A stretch of DNA of 64,000 nt, taken from NCBI RefSeq assembly GCF_005860765.1, contig NZ_VCEI01000029.1, positions 1 to 64,000 on the forward strand. Reading direction: 5' to 3'. Of this stretch, positions 1 to 7,593 are shown piece by piece. The DNA comes from Dyadobacter sediminis (GTDB lineage Bacteria; Bacteroidota; Bacteroidia; Cytophagales; Spirosomataceae). The notes under the pieces were generated by a model that saw nothing but the letters and a program-made list of their open reading frames with translations, ran no database searches and was not told the DNA's origin. Position 1 is the first letter of the stretch, and the number at the start of each line of letters is the position of its first letter. The translations under genes and the position numbers were made by a program.

Positions 1-51
<51 letters not shown>

Positions 52-151
52 AAATGTTGTTGTGGCTGCTGTCAAATCCAATCCATAACAGATCTTCCCT
101 AACAGCGCCGAATTCTCCTAAACAAATCTCCTTGTTTTGCTCTCTTCATCA

Positions 152-162
152 TGTCAAAGAAC
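152..162 (-). promoter_or_regulatory. boxA-like element in the 16S leader
   Basis: The minus strand reads GTTCTTTGACA about 100 bases upstream of the mature 16S end. This resembles the conserved leader element of Bacteroidota rRNA operons and the NusB/S10-binding boxA (TGCTCTTTAACA) of proteobacteria. The position, between the promoter and the mature RNA, fits an antitermination or processing signal. The role is inferred from similarity only. Confidence 0.45.
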
Positions 163-230
163 TTGGCCCTGATTGCCTCAGAACTGATGGCCTTGCCGCT
201 CGCAACACCCGTTATTTCCCGATTGGGAGT

Positions 231-263
231 GCAAAAGTGCAACTTTAACCTTTTATACGCAAG
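231..263 (-). promoter_or_regulatory. Probable rRNA operon promoter
   Basis: On the minus strand, a TTG (262-260) is followed after 20 bases by CACTTTTGC (from 239 down). This matches the Bacteroidota sigma-A pattern TTG-N19/20-TAnnTTTG with one mismatch in the -7 box. Transcription would begin near 225, giving a leader of about 175 bases that contains the boxA-like element. A second, weaker TTG/TATTTTG pair lies just upstream (296-272) with a spacing that is too short. Confidence 0.55.
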
Positions 264-419
264 TGCAGAACCAAAATATTGCTGAACTTTTTTCAAGATA
301 TTTCCTAACCCGTTGATAATCACATTTATTTAACGGAAAAGTTTTTCTAAAAACTTTCAAAAACCTCACAGATGCTTCCCAAAGACCTTCCAAATACCAG
401 CTTTGAGCCGATCCGTTCT

Positions 420-720
420 TTATAGACGAAAGTATTCCAGCACATGCATCTTTAACAGGTTTTCCTGCTTTAGGATGTCTCCAACAGGCAAGGCACGGTT
501 TAAACGATAATGCGGCCAGCCGTCTCTGTCGGTATATTCACAGAGCTTTGAAATAACAGCTATTATTTTGCCTCTAAAACTTTTTGTCTTACTTGCTTTG
601 GCAATTTTCCAAATCCGGATACGGAACAGCTATTTTCGAACTAAGCTTGATATTGTTGATCTGGCAGTGATCAATGTGTATTACAGGATTGTTTGCTAAC
701 CGGAATCGATTTGAATAAAA
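420..720 (-). pseudogene. Decayed gene of unknown function
   Basis: Two minus-strand reading frames look coding but lack starts. One is open from 720 to 589 (43 codons, including NNPVIHIDHCQINN). The other is open from 629 to the stop at 420 (69 codons, ending LKMHVLEYFRL and containing YTDRDGWPHYRLNRALP). Neither has an ATG, GTG or TTG near its 5' limit, and they overlap in different frames. This is what a gene with a frameshift and a lost 5' end would leave. I do not recognise the family. The proximity to an rRNA operon is a common place for gene decay. Confidence 0.3.
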
Positions 721-893
721 TCATGTATGTAGCCCGTATATGTTATAAGCAGTACTTTTTTCTGACAAGCCAGAAAATTACCGGCTTCCAACATTGACTG
801 ATTTCGGGAAATGCACAATTTAAAATGACCTTGCAAATTTTACGAGAAAGTGGATAGACCACATTTATCGTATTCCATTAAAGAACCATCAAC

Positions 894-2054
894 CTAATTC
901 TTCCAAGTAACTTTTTTAAATACGATCGACTTATAACCATTAAACTCATACAAAATCCCCAGGTTTCTTTTCCCTATTTGTACCAGATCCGAATACGCCG
1001 TGTAATCCTTCTCGCCGTTTTTGCTTTTGTCCACTACATAACTCTGGGTCCAGGTATTTCCGTCGTCAAAGCTGATCCTTATTGTAAGGTTGTCACGTTC
1101 CTGAGTGTGGGCTGCGTTTGAGAATGCGAGCATGCTGTATTTTTTGTTTTTACCAATGGTCAGGATGCTTCCTTCGCAAACCGGATCGGGCAGGTTATGA
1201 TCAAAATAAGTAGTATCCCATTTTACGCCACCATCGCTGCTTACCGCCACGATGCGTGCCCGTACATCTCCTTTTTGGTTTCTTGCATTGAACATAACTC
1301 TGCCTCCTGAAATTTCTGCGGCTGTGGATTCATTGGATCCTTCGAAAGAAATCGTTTCACTTAGCTTGAATGTCTTCCCATGATCATCGCTGTAAAATCC
1401 ATGCGCCTGGTAATCCGTAGCTTTTGCTTTGGGCTCGCCGGCTGAATGGTTGGCTGCAATATAGATCCTGCCTTTAAATTGTCCCTCGTTTATTTGCATA
1501 CCGTGTCCGGGCGTGTTGGCGTAACTCCTCCAATCCTCATTAAAATTGTAGTCTGCATTCACATCGGGCATTTTCGGTTTGTGAACCTGCAACGTAATGT
1601 TGACAGGCTCGCCCCAGGTTGCGCCTGCATCCGCCGAGGTTTTATACCAAACCTCGCGCAGTCCTTTCCCTTTTCTTACTTCGCCTTCGTGGTTATTTCC
1701 TGTATTGAAAAACAAAAACAATCTTCCTTTTGGAAATGCCGGATCACTCAGATCAAACACAGGAGCCGGATTTCCGGCCTGAAGCTTGTCATAACCGGCT
1801 ATCACCTGAGATGCCGACCATGTTTTGCCTTTATCTTTGCTGCGTTTCATGACAATGTCAATGTCACCAAAATCTCCGCTTCCGGCCACCCTACCCTCGG
1901 CAAATGCCAGCAAGTCACCATTTGGCGCACGCACGATGGCGGGAATACGAAACGATTTGTAACCTTCGGTGCCAGAAACAAAAACAGGCGTCTGCGCCTG
2001 AACGGTAAATTGGCAAATCAGAAATGCAATCAGGGTTAATTTTACAATCTTCAT
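894..2054 (-). CDS. Exported sialidase (exo-alpha-sialidase, GH33/BNR)
   Basis: This 386-residue protein has a type I signal peptide (about residues 1-20, cleavage after VQAQ). It carries the sialidase hallmark FRIP at residues 35-38, which supplies an Arg of the carboxylate-binding triad, and an acidic GDFGDID segment that probably holds the catalytic Asp. At least five Asp-box (SxDxGxTW) repeats are visible, such as KDKGKTW, ADAGATW, DDHGKTF, SDGGVKW and FDDGNTW. The length fits a single-domain six-bladed GH33 enzyme that releases terminal sialic acid from glycans in the periplasm or outside the cell. It stands alone here, without transport or catabolism genes for sialic acid. The window also carries a nonulosonic acid synthesis set, but 12 kb away. 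Substrate is inferred from the family. Confidence 0.88.
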   Translation of the reverse strand: MKIVKLTLIAFLICQFTVQAQTPVFVSGTEGYKSFRIPAIVRAPNGDLLAFAEGRVAGSGDFGDIDIVMKRSKDKGKTWSASQVIAGYDKLQAGNPAPVFDLSDPAFPKGRLFLFFNTGNNHEGEVRKGKGLREVWYKTSADAGATWGEPVNITLQVHKPKMPDVNADYNFNEDWRSYANTPGHGMQINEGQFKGRIYIAANHSAGEPKAKATDYQAHGFYSDDHGKTFKLSETISFEGSNESTAAEISGGRVMFNARNQKGDVRARIVAVSSDGGVKWDTTYFDHNLPDPVCEGSILTIGKNKKYSMLAFSNAAHTQERDNLTIRISFDDGNTWTQSYVVDKSKNGEKDYTAYSDLVQIGKRNLGILYEFNGYKSIVFKKVTWKN

Positions 2055-2638
2055 GCTTAACCGCTCTGTTTTTCAATTTTAAAAATGTTGTTTTCTCCTT
2101 CCTTTTTAACCTGCTCCTGCACCGGCTGCACACAATGCCAATCGTGTTTTGGCAAATGGAACAAGTCTTCAAATAAATTTTTTGACAGTAGCTACGCCTT
2201 CATCGCCATGCAGGTAATCAACTCATTCGTCGTTTTCCTGATCGGAAAAGCGGTAGCAACTCCAGTTATGCACCATCGTATGCCATCTTACTTATTTCCT
2301 GTCCTGCGCAAGCATATAAGCCAAAAGCATGGCAATACTTACTTTATCATGCAATCACCGGAACTTCATATTCTGCCCGTTTTTCTGCACCAGTTTACCA
2401 TATATATTTAAATTAAACATCCCGCCAAACTCTTTATCTCAGCTACGCTTCCCTTATATAATCAAGCATTTTGCAGCCAAATGCAATCCGATGCGGATCA
2501 TTAATCTATTTTGGTATGATCTGGCATTATATTTAAAATAATGGTCTTATATTGGAAAAATGCGACCTTGCCTCCGGCGGCGCATAATGAGCCTAAGTAC
2601 CGGATCCGGAGACCATCAAATTCTAAATCAATGCGCTG
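2055..2638. other. Gene-free region between sialidase and SDR
   Basis: These 584 bases separate divergent genes and should hold both promoters. I see no convincing open frame; a 108-codon plus-strand frame (2085-2411) has odd composition and no family features. A short minus-strand stretch around 2180-2280 reads like two protein fragments separated by one stop, possibly further gene decay. No clear repeat or terminator is visible. Confidence 0.5.
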
Positions 2639-3355
2639 ATGACTTTTAATGGAAAAAATATACTTGTTGTAGGTGGAAGCTCCGGCATTGGTTTGTCACT
2701 GGTTAAATTCTTATTCGGAAACGGTGCGTCGGTTTATGTGATTTCACGGTCAAAGCCAGCCGATCTTCCCGAAAGTGTTTCACACTTGCAAGCCGATGTG
2801 ACTGGTGATCTTGAAGCAATCAGCAATTTTTTACCGGAACAACTGCATGGTCTGGTTTATTCTGTTGGCAGCATTAACCTGAAACCATTCAACCGCCTTA
2901 CGGCCGACGACTTTTTGAATGATTACCGCATTAATGTACTGGGTGCTGCGCAAATTATTCAGCATGCCATGAAACAATTGAAGAATGCGGCAGGTGCTTC
3001 CGTAGTGTTGATCAGTTCTGTCGCGGCCAATACCGGACTGCCTTATCACGCCAGTATATCAGCTGCCAAAGGTGCCGTGCAGGGATTGGCTATTTCGCTG
3101 GCCGCTGAGCTGGCCGGCCAGAAGATCCGGGTTAATTTAGTGGCGCCTTCACTCACCGATACACCCATGGCCCAAAATCTGCTGAGCTCGCCCGAAAAAC
3201 GCGAAGCATCTGCAAAAAGGCATCCGCTTGCCAAATACGGGCAGCCAGAGGATATCAGCAAAGCCATCGCATTTTTGTTATCAGATGACAGCAACTGGAT
3301 AACCGGCCAGATCATCGGCGTTGACGGAGGCCTGAGCAGACTGAAAACCGTTTGA
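2639..3355 (+). CDS. SDR-family oxidoreductase lacking the catalytic tyrosine
   Basis: This 238-residue Rossmann protein shows the cofactor motif GGSSGIG at residues 12-18, the SVGS/NNAG-equivalent strand in mid-protein, and the C-terminal GQIIGVDGG signature, all typical of classical short-chain dehydrogenases. The usual YxxxK motif is altered: Lys144 is present in SISAAKGAVQG, but the position four residues before it is Ile140, not Tyr. Either the enzyme uses another acid or it is not a standard alcohol/ketone oxidoreductase. It is followed within a few bases by a 67-codon ORF and an FAD oxidoreductase on the same strand, so they probably form one operon. The substrate is unknown. Confidence 0.85.
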   Translation: MTFNGKNILVVGGSSGIGLSLVKFLFGNGASVYVISRSKPADLPESVSHLQADVTGDLEAISNFLPEQLHGLVYSVGSINLKPFNRLTADDFLNDYRINVLGAAQIIQHAMKQLKNAAGASVVLISSVAANTGLPYHASISAAKGAVQGLAISLAAELAGQKIRVNLVAPSLTDTPMAQNLLSSPEKREASAKRHPLAKYGQPEDISKAIAFLLSDDSNWITGQIIGVDGGLSRLKTV

Positions 3356-3356
3356 T

Positions 3357-3560
3357 ATGGGTACCTATATAAAGAGCGCGCAGATTGCTGAAATATTGGC
3401 CGACGATGTGCTCCTTGGCCAGGATGGCATCGTTGATCCTATTCAGGCTGAAATCATAATCGTAGCTAGATTGAACTTGTATTTTTTATCGCAGTCTATT
3501 GGCCGGTTGGCATACGCCAGGACTAATATTGAGCCACTTGAACTGAATCAGCCTTATTAA
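3357..3560 (+). CDS. Small hypothetical ORF between two oxidoreductases
   Basis: A 67-codon frame starts at an ATG one base after the SDR stop codon and ends five bases before the next start. That tight packing favours a translated gene. The product has no signal peptide, no clear membrane segment and no motif I recognise. The codon mix (AGA, ATA and TTG present) is less typical of the neighbours, so it may instead be the relic of a longer gene or chance spacing. Confidence 0.35.
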   Translation: MGTYIKSAQIAEILADDVLLGQDGIVDPIQAEIIIVARLNLYFLSQSIGRLAYARTNIEPLELNQPY

Positions 3561-3565
3561 ACGCC

Positions 3566-4813
3566 ATGGAAGATAATTTGGATGTCATCATCATCGGTGC
3601 GGGGTTAGCAGGATTGACAGCCGCAAAATTGTTAAAGGCTGCTGGAAAATCAGTCAAGATACTCGAAGCTTCCGACCGGCCGGGCGGCCGGGTAAGAACG
3701 GAGGAAGTTGATGGTTTTCTGCTGGACAGAGGATTTCAGGTTTTGTTGACCGCCTATCCCGAAACGAAAAGGTTCCTGGATTATGACGCTCTTGAATTGC
3801 AAAATTTCGATCCCGGCGCATTGATCCTAAATGAAACCGGTACCACAAAAATCGGGGACCCGCTTCGGCAGCCCGGCGCATTGATCAGCACGCTTGCATC
3901 ATCCGCAGGAACATTGGCCGACAAATTCCGTATGCTTGGATTGAAGTTAAAACTGACCGGTAAAAGCATTGACGAAATTTTTGCCAGCGATGAAGCGACC
4001 ACTTTGGCCTATCTGAATGACCAGGGATTTAGTCAGCGAATGATCAGCCAGTTTTTTAAACCCTTTATGTCCGGAATTTTTCTGGAAAATCAATTGAGCA
4101 CTTCGAGTCGGATGTTTGAGTTTGTATTCAAAATGTTCAGTCAGGGCAATGCGGCTGTTCCCGCCGGAGGAATGGGTATGATACCAATTCAGTTAGCCAA
4201 GGGACTTGCAACCAACGAGATCGTTTTTGATCAAAAAGCAGTGTTTATCGATGGCAATAAAGTAACAACAGATTCCGGGCAAATTTATAAAACAACAAGT
4301 ATTCTCATTGCAACGGATCAGCTTGAAGTGCCGGGCCCGTTTTCGCGAACACCCTCTTCTTATCATTCAGTTACCAACATGTATTTTACAGCAGGCCACA
4401 AACCTTATGCGATGCCATTGATTGCTTTAAACGCATTGCCAGAGAAATTGGTAAACAACATGGCAGTGATGAACCAAATTGCTCCCCAATATTCTAAGAA
4501 TGGTGATGCTTTAATTTCTTTATCGCTGATCGGAGACCATTCCGGCACAGATGATTCCAAACTGCAATCCGAAGTATTACATGAAATGCAAGCATGGTTT
4601 CCGCATGCTACGCAATGGAAGCATTTAAAAACATTTCATATAGGCTACGCACTACCGAACGATGACAAGGTGACTGGCGACCTGAGTCCTCAGGCAAACC
4701 GGCTAAATGAGGAATGCTTCATTTGCGGAGACTATCTCATGAACGGCTCGATCAACGCCGCGATGAAAAGCGGGAGACTGGCAGCAGAGGCGATTATTAT
4801 CAGCCGGAACTAG
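3566..4813 (+). CDS. NAD(P)/FAD-dependent oxidoreductase (amine oxidase/phytoene desaturase-like)
   Basis: This 415-residue flavoprotein begins with a dinucleotide-binding fold, IIGAGLAG at residues 9-16, followed by the EASDRPGGR and DRGFQ segments that define the flavin amine oxidase, protoporphyrinogen oxidase and carotenoid desaturase superfamily. The C-terminus has the matching FAD contact ICGDYLMNGSINAAMKSG. No signal peptide or membrane segment is present, so it is cytoplasmic or peripheral. The substrate cannot be told from sequence; no carotenoid or tetrapyrrole genes are adjacent. It appears to be the last gene of an operon with the SDR at 2639. Confidence 0.85.
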   Translation: MEDNLDVIIIGAGLAGLTAAKLLKAAGKSVKILEASDRPGGRVRTEEVDGFLLDRGFQVLLTAYPETKRFLDYDALELQNFDPGALILNETGTTKIGDPLRQPGALISTLASSAGTLADKFRMLGLKLKLTGKSIDEIFASDEATTLAYLNDQGFSQRMISQFFKPFMSGIFLENQLSTSSRMFEFVFKMFSQGNAAVPAGGMGMIPIQLAKGLATNEIVFDQKAVFIDGNKVTTDSGQIYKTTSILIATDQLEVPGPFSRTPSSYHSVTNMYFTAGHKPYAMPLIALNALPEKLVNNMAVMNQIAPQYSKNGDALISLSLIGDHSGTDDSKLQSEVLHEMQAWFPHATQWKHLKTFHIGYALPNDDKVTGDLSPQANRLNEECFICGDYLMNGSINAAMKSGRLAAEAIIISRN

Positions 4814-5229
4814 TTTCTAGATTAAAATCATACGAGCTTATCCATGAACTGATCACATAGACCGGCTAATTGTTATCTATATCCGTATACGAAGTTTTAC
4901 ATTGCAAAAGCATTGGAAACTACGTCATTGCCAGTAGTCAAAGCTATTTGTGTCAGCATGTTCTAATATGTACATTCCCAAACCAATGGTAGCTAGATGA
5001 TCCTCGCCAATGATAAGCCGCATGGAGCAGCTCTAAATTGACGCTATCAATTACTTCGTTGACGACCTGGCGAGCAAGGTCTTTAGAAATTAACTTATTT
5101 AAACAGGGAGGAAGCAGCATTAATTGCTGCTGATAGAGCTTAAAGGTTGGTTGTTGCCTGACAATCAGTCATGTAGCGCTATTAACTGAAAATAACCAAT
5201 TCTACGAAATAATGGCAAGGCTATAAATG
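4814..5229. other. Gene-free region with decayed coding sequence
   Basis: No complete gene is present between the FAD oxidoreductase and the tRNA terminator. The minus strand holds short coding-like stretches in several frames, the clearest being the receiver-like fragment at 4925-5023. A second frame around 4973-5115 is open for about 45 codons. The pattern suggests an old gene relic. Confidence 0.45.
4925..5023 (-). pseudogene. Possible remnant of a response regulator receiver domain
   Basis: From an ATG at 5023, 32 codons are open on the minus strand before a stop at 4925. The peptide starts MRLIIGEDHLATIGLGMYI, which resembles the beta1-alpha1 start of NarL/FixJ-type receivers (MxxIIADDHxLxxxGL), including the acidic pair. 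No receiver phosphorylation site, output domain or partner kinase follows, so it would be a truncated remnant. The similarity is short and could be fortuitous. Confidence 0.3.
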
Positions 5230-5261
5230 AAAAAGAAGCTGCCTTATTAAGACAGCTTCTT
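5230..5261 (-). terminator. Rho-independent terminator after tRNA-Asn
   Basis: On the minus strand a perfect 9-bp stem (AAGAAGCTG paired with CAGCTTCTT) is followed by a short T tract, 10 bases past the tRNA 3' end. It would end tRNA-Asn transcription. Confidence 0.75.
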
Positions 5262-5271
5262 CACTTTAAGG

Positions 5272-5345
5272 CTCCCGAAGCTGGGCTCGAACCAGCGACC
5301 CTCTGATTAACAGTCAGATGCTCTAACCGGCTGAGCTATTCGGGA
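5272..5345 (-). tRNA. tRNA-Asn (anticodon GTT)
   Basis: The minus strand folds into a 74-nt cloverleaf. The acceptor stem is TCCCGAA with TTCGGGA and a G discriminator. The D arm is AGCTCAGCCGGTTAGAGC. The anticodon arm is CTGACTGTTAATCAG with GTT in the loop. The T arm contains GGTTCGAGCC. The CCA end is not encoded. A terminator follows directly. Confidence 0.95.
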
Positions 5346-5428
5346 ATCGATATCCGGTTATGTACTCGAATTGTGGTGCAAATCTAAGAATTCAACTTAT
5401 ACAGTGCAAGTATAATTTTAAAAAATTA

Positions 5429-5710
5429 TCAGCTTTGAACCTGCTGAAGTATTAACTCCTTGACTCTCTTGGCATCTCCCTTTGTAAAATTATTGATAAT
5501 AATTTCCGGCCGCATTCTCGGAATGACTCTTATGGTTGAAAAGAACATGCCGCTCTCGATCTCCACTCCTGAAATGTCACTATAGAAGACAAAGTTGTCC
5601 GAACTCTTGAAAAGTTTCTTGATTGTAAATGTTACGCCTTTCTCTCCAAATGTTACTTCGTCCGGAAAAAATGGATTCATTAATCCGCTGGCGCTGTATT
5701 TTTCGTTCAT
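5429..5710 (-). CDS. Small conserved hypothetical protein, PH-like
   Basis: This 93-residue protein has alternating hydrophobic strands (VTFGEKGVTFTIKKLF, NFVFYSDISGVEIE, TIRVIPR, EIIINNF) and a C-terminal helix, a layout seen in bacterial PH-like domains. It has no signal peptide or membrane span. It lies 30 bases downstream of rsmG on the same strand and probably shares its transcript. The function is unknown; the fold suggestion comes only from the strand pattern. Confidence 0.6.
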   Translation of the reverse strand: MNEKYSASGLMNPFFPDEVTFGEKGVTFTIKKLFKSSDNFVFYSDISGVEIESGMFFSTIRVIPRMRPEIIINNFTKGDAKRVKELILQQVQS

Positions 5711-5740
5711 ATAGTTTGGATTATACGTTATGGTTTGAAG

Positions 5741-6361
5741 TTATAAAGGTACATACACAACTTTTTTGGTCTCAAAAAATTCTTCATCAAAGAAACCGGA
5801 AAGCTCATATATCCGCGCTTTTTCTTTAAGCTCCGACAATTCTTCTGTAAGATCGCCTCCTTTCAGGTACAAAATGCCATTCTTAAGCGGATGAAAAGAA
5901 TTTCTGCTGATGTTCTTTTTAACCCAGCCTACAAACGGTGCCATGCGGGTAACAGCCCTGCTGACAACAAATTCATAGGAATCATCCAGTTTTTCAGCTC
6001 TTACCTGCTCGGCTTTTACATTGTCCAGTTCGAGCGCCTGCACAATTTCCTGAACTACTCTGATTTTTTTGCCAATGCTGTCAACCAAATGAAACTGCGC
6101 CTTTGGAAAAAGGATGGCAAGTGGTATTCCCGGAAAACCTCCGCCGGTTCCTACATCAAGAATGCTTGTGCCGGACTTAAATTCCAGAACCTTAGCAATT
6201 CCGAGTGAATGAAGTATGTGCCTTTCATAAAGCGTTTCGATATCCTGCCGGGAAATTACATTCACACGTGCATTCCAGAATTGATACAACGCTTCCATTT
6301 CCCCGAACTTATCGCGTTGCTTGCTGGAAAGATCAGGAAAATATTTATTAATCAGTTCCAT
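5741..6361 (-). CDS. rsmG: 16S rRNA (guanine527-N7)-methyltransferase RsmG
   Basis: This 206-residue protein is the size of RsmG/GidB and carries its signature SAM-binding loop ILDVGTGGGFPGIPLAI near residue 67, followed by the acidic strand FHLVDSIGKKIRVV. It methylates N7 of G527 in the 530 loop of 16S rRNA. Its start overlaps the end of the upstream glycosyltransferase gene by 10 bases, so the two are probably translationally coupled. Loss of this enzyme is known to give low-level streptomycin resistance in other bacteria. Confidence 0.95.
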   Translation of the reverse strand: MELINKYFPDLSSKQRDKFGEMEALYQFWNARVNVISRQDIETLYERHILHSLGIAKVLEFKSGTSILDVGTGGGFPGIPLAILFPKAQFHLVDSIGKKIRVVQEIVQALELDNVKAEQVRAEKLDDSYEFVVSRAVTRMAPFVGWVKKNISRNSFHPLKNGILYLKGGDLTEELSELKEKARIYELSGFFDEEFFETKKVVYVPL

Positions 6362-7482
6362 GATTTACGCGGTTTTCTATTGATCAAAGTCAAAAATCCA
6401 AAAATGAGATAATACATAAACAAGGCGAAATCCATCAACAGCAAACTAGCGCTTTCTACTGTTTTATTAAGTTTGTTATTGATGAAATTTAAAATCAGCC
6501 ACTGAACCAGCCATTTGATCCCGAACGCTGCAACAAGTATTTCTATAAAAAACAGGTTACTTGTCAGTATGCCTGCTATCAATACAGCAATTCCCGTAAT
6601 CCATACTGCTATATGTGCGCCTGAAAGCAGACCAAGCAATAGCTTGTTGCGCATTTTGTAATATTTACTGACGGCAAGATGGCGCTGTTTTTGCCGGTAC
6701 CAGGTTTTCCAGGTGCTTTTAGGCTCCGAGTAAATAAAGGAATCTTCTTCTATAGATATGTCGGTGTTGGAGCCCGTAGAGACTTCGTTCAGAAATATGT
6801 CGTCATCACCGCCGAAAACATGCTTGTGCCTGTAAAATCCCTTGTTTGCAAAAAATAACGACTTCTTGTATAAAATGTTCCGGCCAACACCCATATAAGT
6901 AAAGCCTGCAAGGGCAAAGGACAAGTATTGAACCGCAGCATAAAACGTTTCACACCGTATAAACCAGTTCAGCAATCCCTTTTGCTTGATATAGGGTGAA
7001 AACCCGAGCACAATGTCTTTATTTTCACTGACTCTGGACGTCATGGCAGTAATCCAGTGTGTGGAAACCGGCCGGCAGTCCGCGTCTGTCATCAATACAA
7101 TCGGAAACTTTGCCTGTTTCATTCCAACTGTGAGTGCGTATTTCTTCGGCGTTATGTGCGTAAATTCATCATTGATGCGGATGTAGCGGATGTGTTTCCA
7201 TTTAGTGATATTTTCCCTGATGAACTGTTCGCTTCCGTCATCCGAACGGTCATCCAGCATGATAACTTCAAATTCGGGGTAATCCTGAATGTCAAGCAGC
7301 GGAATCAGCTGCTTCAGATTTTCCAGCTCATTCAAGGCGCAAACGAGGATGGTAACGCCGGGCCTTGTATTTCCGTAATTAGCTCCTTTACTGTAAAACG
7401 CAAGTCTTGTGAAAAAAAAGAGATAATAGAATAACTGAATAAAAACAAACGCCCCCAGCGCATAGAGTAAAGAGTAAGCCAC
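6352..7482 (-). CDS. Membrane-associated GT2 family glycosyltransferase
   Basis: This 376-residue protein begins with one transmembrane helix (about residues 3-27). A GT-A domain follows, with the nucleotide-sugar strand GVTILVCALNE, a DDRSDDG motif, the metal-binding DADCRP, and a QKQRH segment in the place of the processive QxxRW motif. Three or so hydrophobic helices close the protein. It likely transfers a sugar on the cytoplasmic face of the inner membrane. The start is GTG, as no in-frame ATG lies upstream; a TATATTTG -7 box sits 38 bases before it. It heads a leftward operon with rsmG. The acceptor is unknown. Confidence 0.88.
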   Translation of the reverse strand: MAYSLLYALGAFVFIQLFYYLFFFTRLAFYSKGANYGNTRPGVTILVCALNELENLKQLIPLLDIQDYPEFEVIMLDDRSDDGSEQFIRENITKWKHIRYIRINDEFTHITPKKYALTVGMKQAKFPIVLMTDADCRPVSTHWITAMTSRVSENKDIVLGFSPYIKQKGLLNWFIRCETFYAAVQYLSFALAGFTYMGVGRNILYKKSLFFANKGFYRHKHVFGGDDDIFLNEVSTGSNTDISIEEDSFIYSEPKSTWKTWYRQKQRHLAVSKYYKMRNKLLLGLLSGAHIAVWITGIAVLIAGILTSNLFFIEILVAAFGIKWLVQWLILNFINNKLNKTVESASLLLMDFALFMYYLIFGFLTLINRKPRKSWN

Positions 7483-7519
7483 AATAGAAGAGAGTTGTAA
7501 AATTTTATCATATTCCTTG

Positions 7520-7527
7520 CAAATATA
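7520..7527 (-). promoter_or_regulatory. -7 box of the GT2-rsmG operon
   Basis: TATATTTG on the minus strand is a perfect match to the Bacteroidota -7 consensus TAnnTTTG and lies 38 bases before the GTG start at 7482. I find no good -33 TTG at the expected distance. Confidence 0.45.
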
Positions 7528-7561
7528 CTGTCATTGTCAGGAATGTTAGAGACCTTCATTC

Positions 7562-7569
7562 TATTTTTG
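7562..7569 (+). promoter_or_regulatory. -7 box of tgt
   Basis: TATTTTTG matches the TAnnTTTG consensus and lies 25 bases before the tgt ATG, so the 5' leader would be under 20 bases. The nearest upstream TTG (7534-7536) is 25 bases away, longer than usual. Confidence 0.45.
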
Positions 7570-7593
7570 CACCTCAGTATTCAAAACCGTTAA

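Noticed and set aside
272-296. Second rRNA promoter (TTG and TATTTTG)
   Set aside because: The spacing of 15 bases is too short for the Bacteroidota consensus; kept only as a remark in the main promoter entry.
2180-2280. Two short minus-strand peptides separated by one stop
   Set aside because: They read somewhat like protein, but they total only about 35 codons and match nothing I know.
2085-2411. A 108-codon plus-strand frame between sialidase and SDR
   Set aside because: Rich in Cys, Phe and Pro, no recognisable segment, no nearby promoter or partner; taken as chance.
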